Shown: positions 63,806-64,000 of the stretch, piece by piece
Layout of the letters: each line of letters starts with the position of its first letter
Numbering within the stretch: position 1 is the first letter of the stretch
Assembly: GCA_027574665.1 (NCBI GenBank)
Contig: CM050658.1
Span: 25,999,098-26,063,097, forward strand
Source of the DNA: Rhynochetos jubatus
Taxonomy: Eukaryota > Chordata > Aves > Eurypygiformes > Rhynochetidae
Reading direction: 5' to 3'
Length of the DNA stretch: 64,000 nucleotides
Program-made: the position numbers and the translations under genes
The notes under the pieces: model-generated
Database searches by the model: none
What the model was told of the DNA's origin: nothing
The model's input: only the letters and a program-made list of their open reading frames with translations

Positions 63806-64000
63806 GCCCCTGCTTCCCATACTCATTGAAGGTGACAGTAAATGTGTCATGAGCTTCATCTAGACTTTGCTCAGATTTCTAACTTGGCATTTGTAAGGCT
63901 GCTTTTCAAAGGATAATTCTTAAATAAACTAACTGAGGGACAAGATAGAAATAATTTTAAAAAAATTATTAAAACCACCCCTGTGACAGGTTGGTTCCAG
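63806..64000. other. Short unique segment at the window edge
   Basis: About 195 bases that include an A-rich run near 63955-63975. Nothing was recognised here. The true end of the preceding LTR may fall inside this segment. Confidence 0.4.

Noticed and set aside
1-64000. tRNA, rRNA, CRISPR or bacterial-type operon features
   Set aside because: No tRNA B-box/cloverleaf, rRNA core sequence or regularly spaced repeats were found. The repeat content is avian nuclear DNA.

Overview
The window reads as non-coding DNA from a bird nuclear genome. The evidence is a set of CR1 LINE fragments with the typical avian CR1 3' ends (ATTCTRTG-type octamers) and several long terminal repeats (LTRs) of families common in birds. 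The species cannot be named from this. The background is AT-rich and unique-looking. I found no convincing host exon, tRNA, rRNA or CRISPR array. The window is therefore either intergenic or part of a very large intron. Nearly all longer open frames fall inside repeats or look like chance.

Layout. 1-4411: unique AT-rich DNA. 4412-~6660: minus-strand remnant of an endogenous retrovirus (one LTR plus broken envelope-like sequence), followed at 6778-7573 by an unrelated plus-strand solo LTR with a perfect 5-bp target duplication. 7579-20048: unique DNA with homopolymer tracts and a dense cluster of the heptamer CTAATCA/TGATTAG at 15499-15732. 20049-20459: 5'-truncated CR1 (+). 27260-28080: ancient CR1/L3-like fragment (+). 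31379-32050: 5'-truncated CR1 (-). About 38430-38670: a second ancient CR1-like fragment (-). 42434-43057 and 45993-~46618: two minus-strand solo LTRs. 53210-55670: a CR1 (+) split by a 1272-bp LTR-like element. 57184-~58530: another CR1 (-) with an internal deletion. 62747-~63805: a minus-strand ERVL-type LTR with internal minirepeats.

The features do not form a pathway or operon. The coherent story is retroelement history. Four LTRs share a related 3' module but have different upstream parts. One LTR landed in a CR1 that was already present. Two CR1 copies about 3 kb apart have lost complementary parts of their reverse transcriptase. The best candidate for host function is the homeodomain-like heptamer cluster near 15.6 kb; a stretch near 50.0-50.9 kb is a weaker conserved-element candidate. 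I did not find a new coding system.
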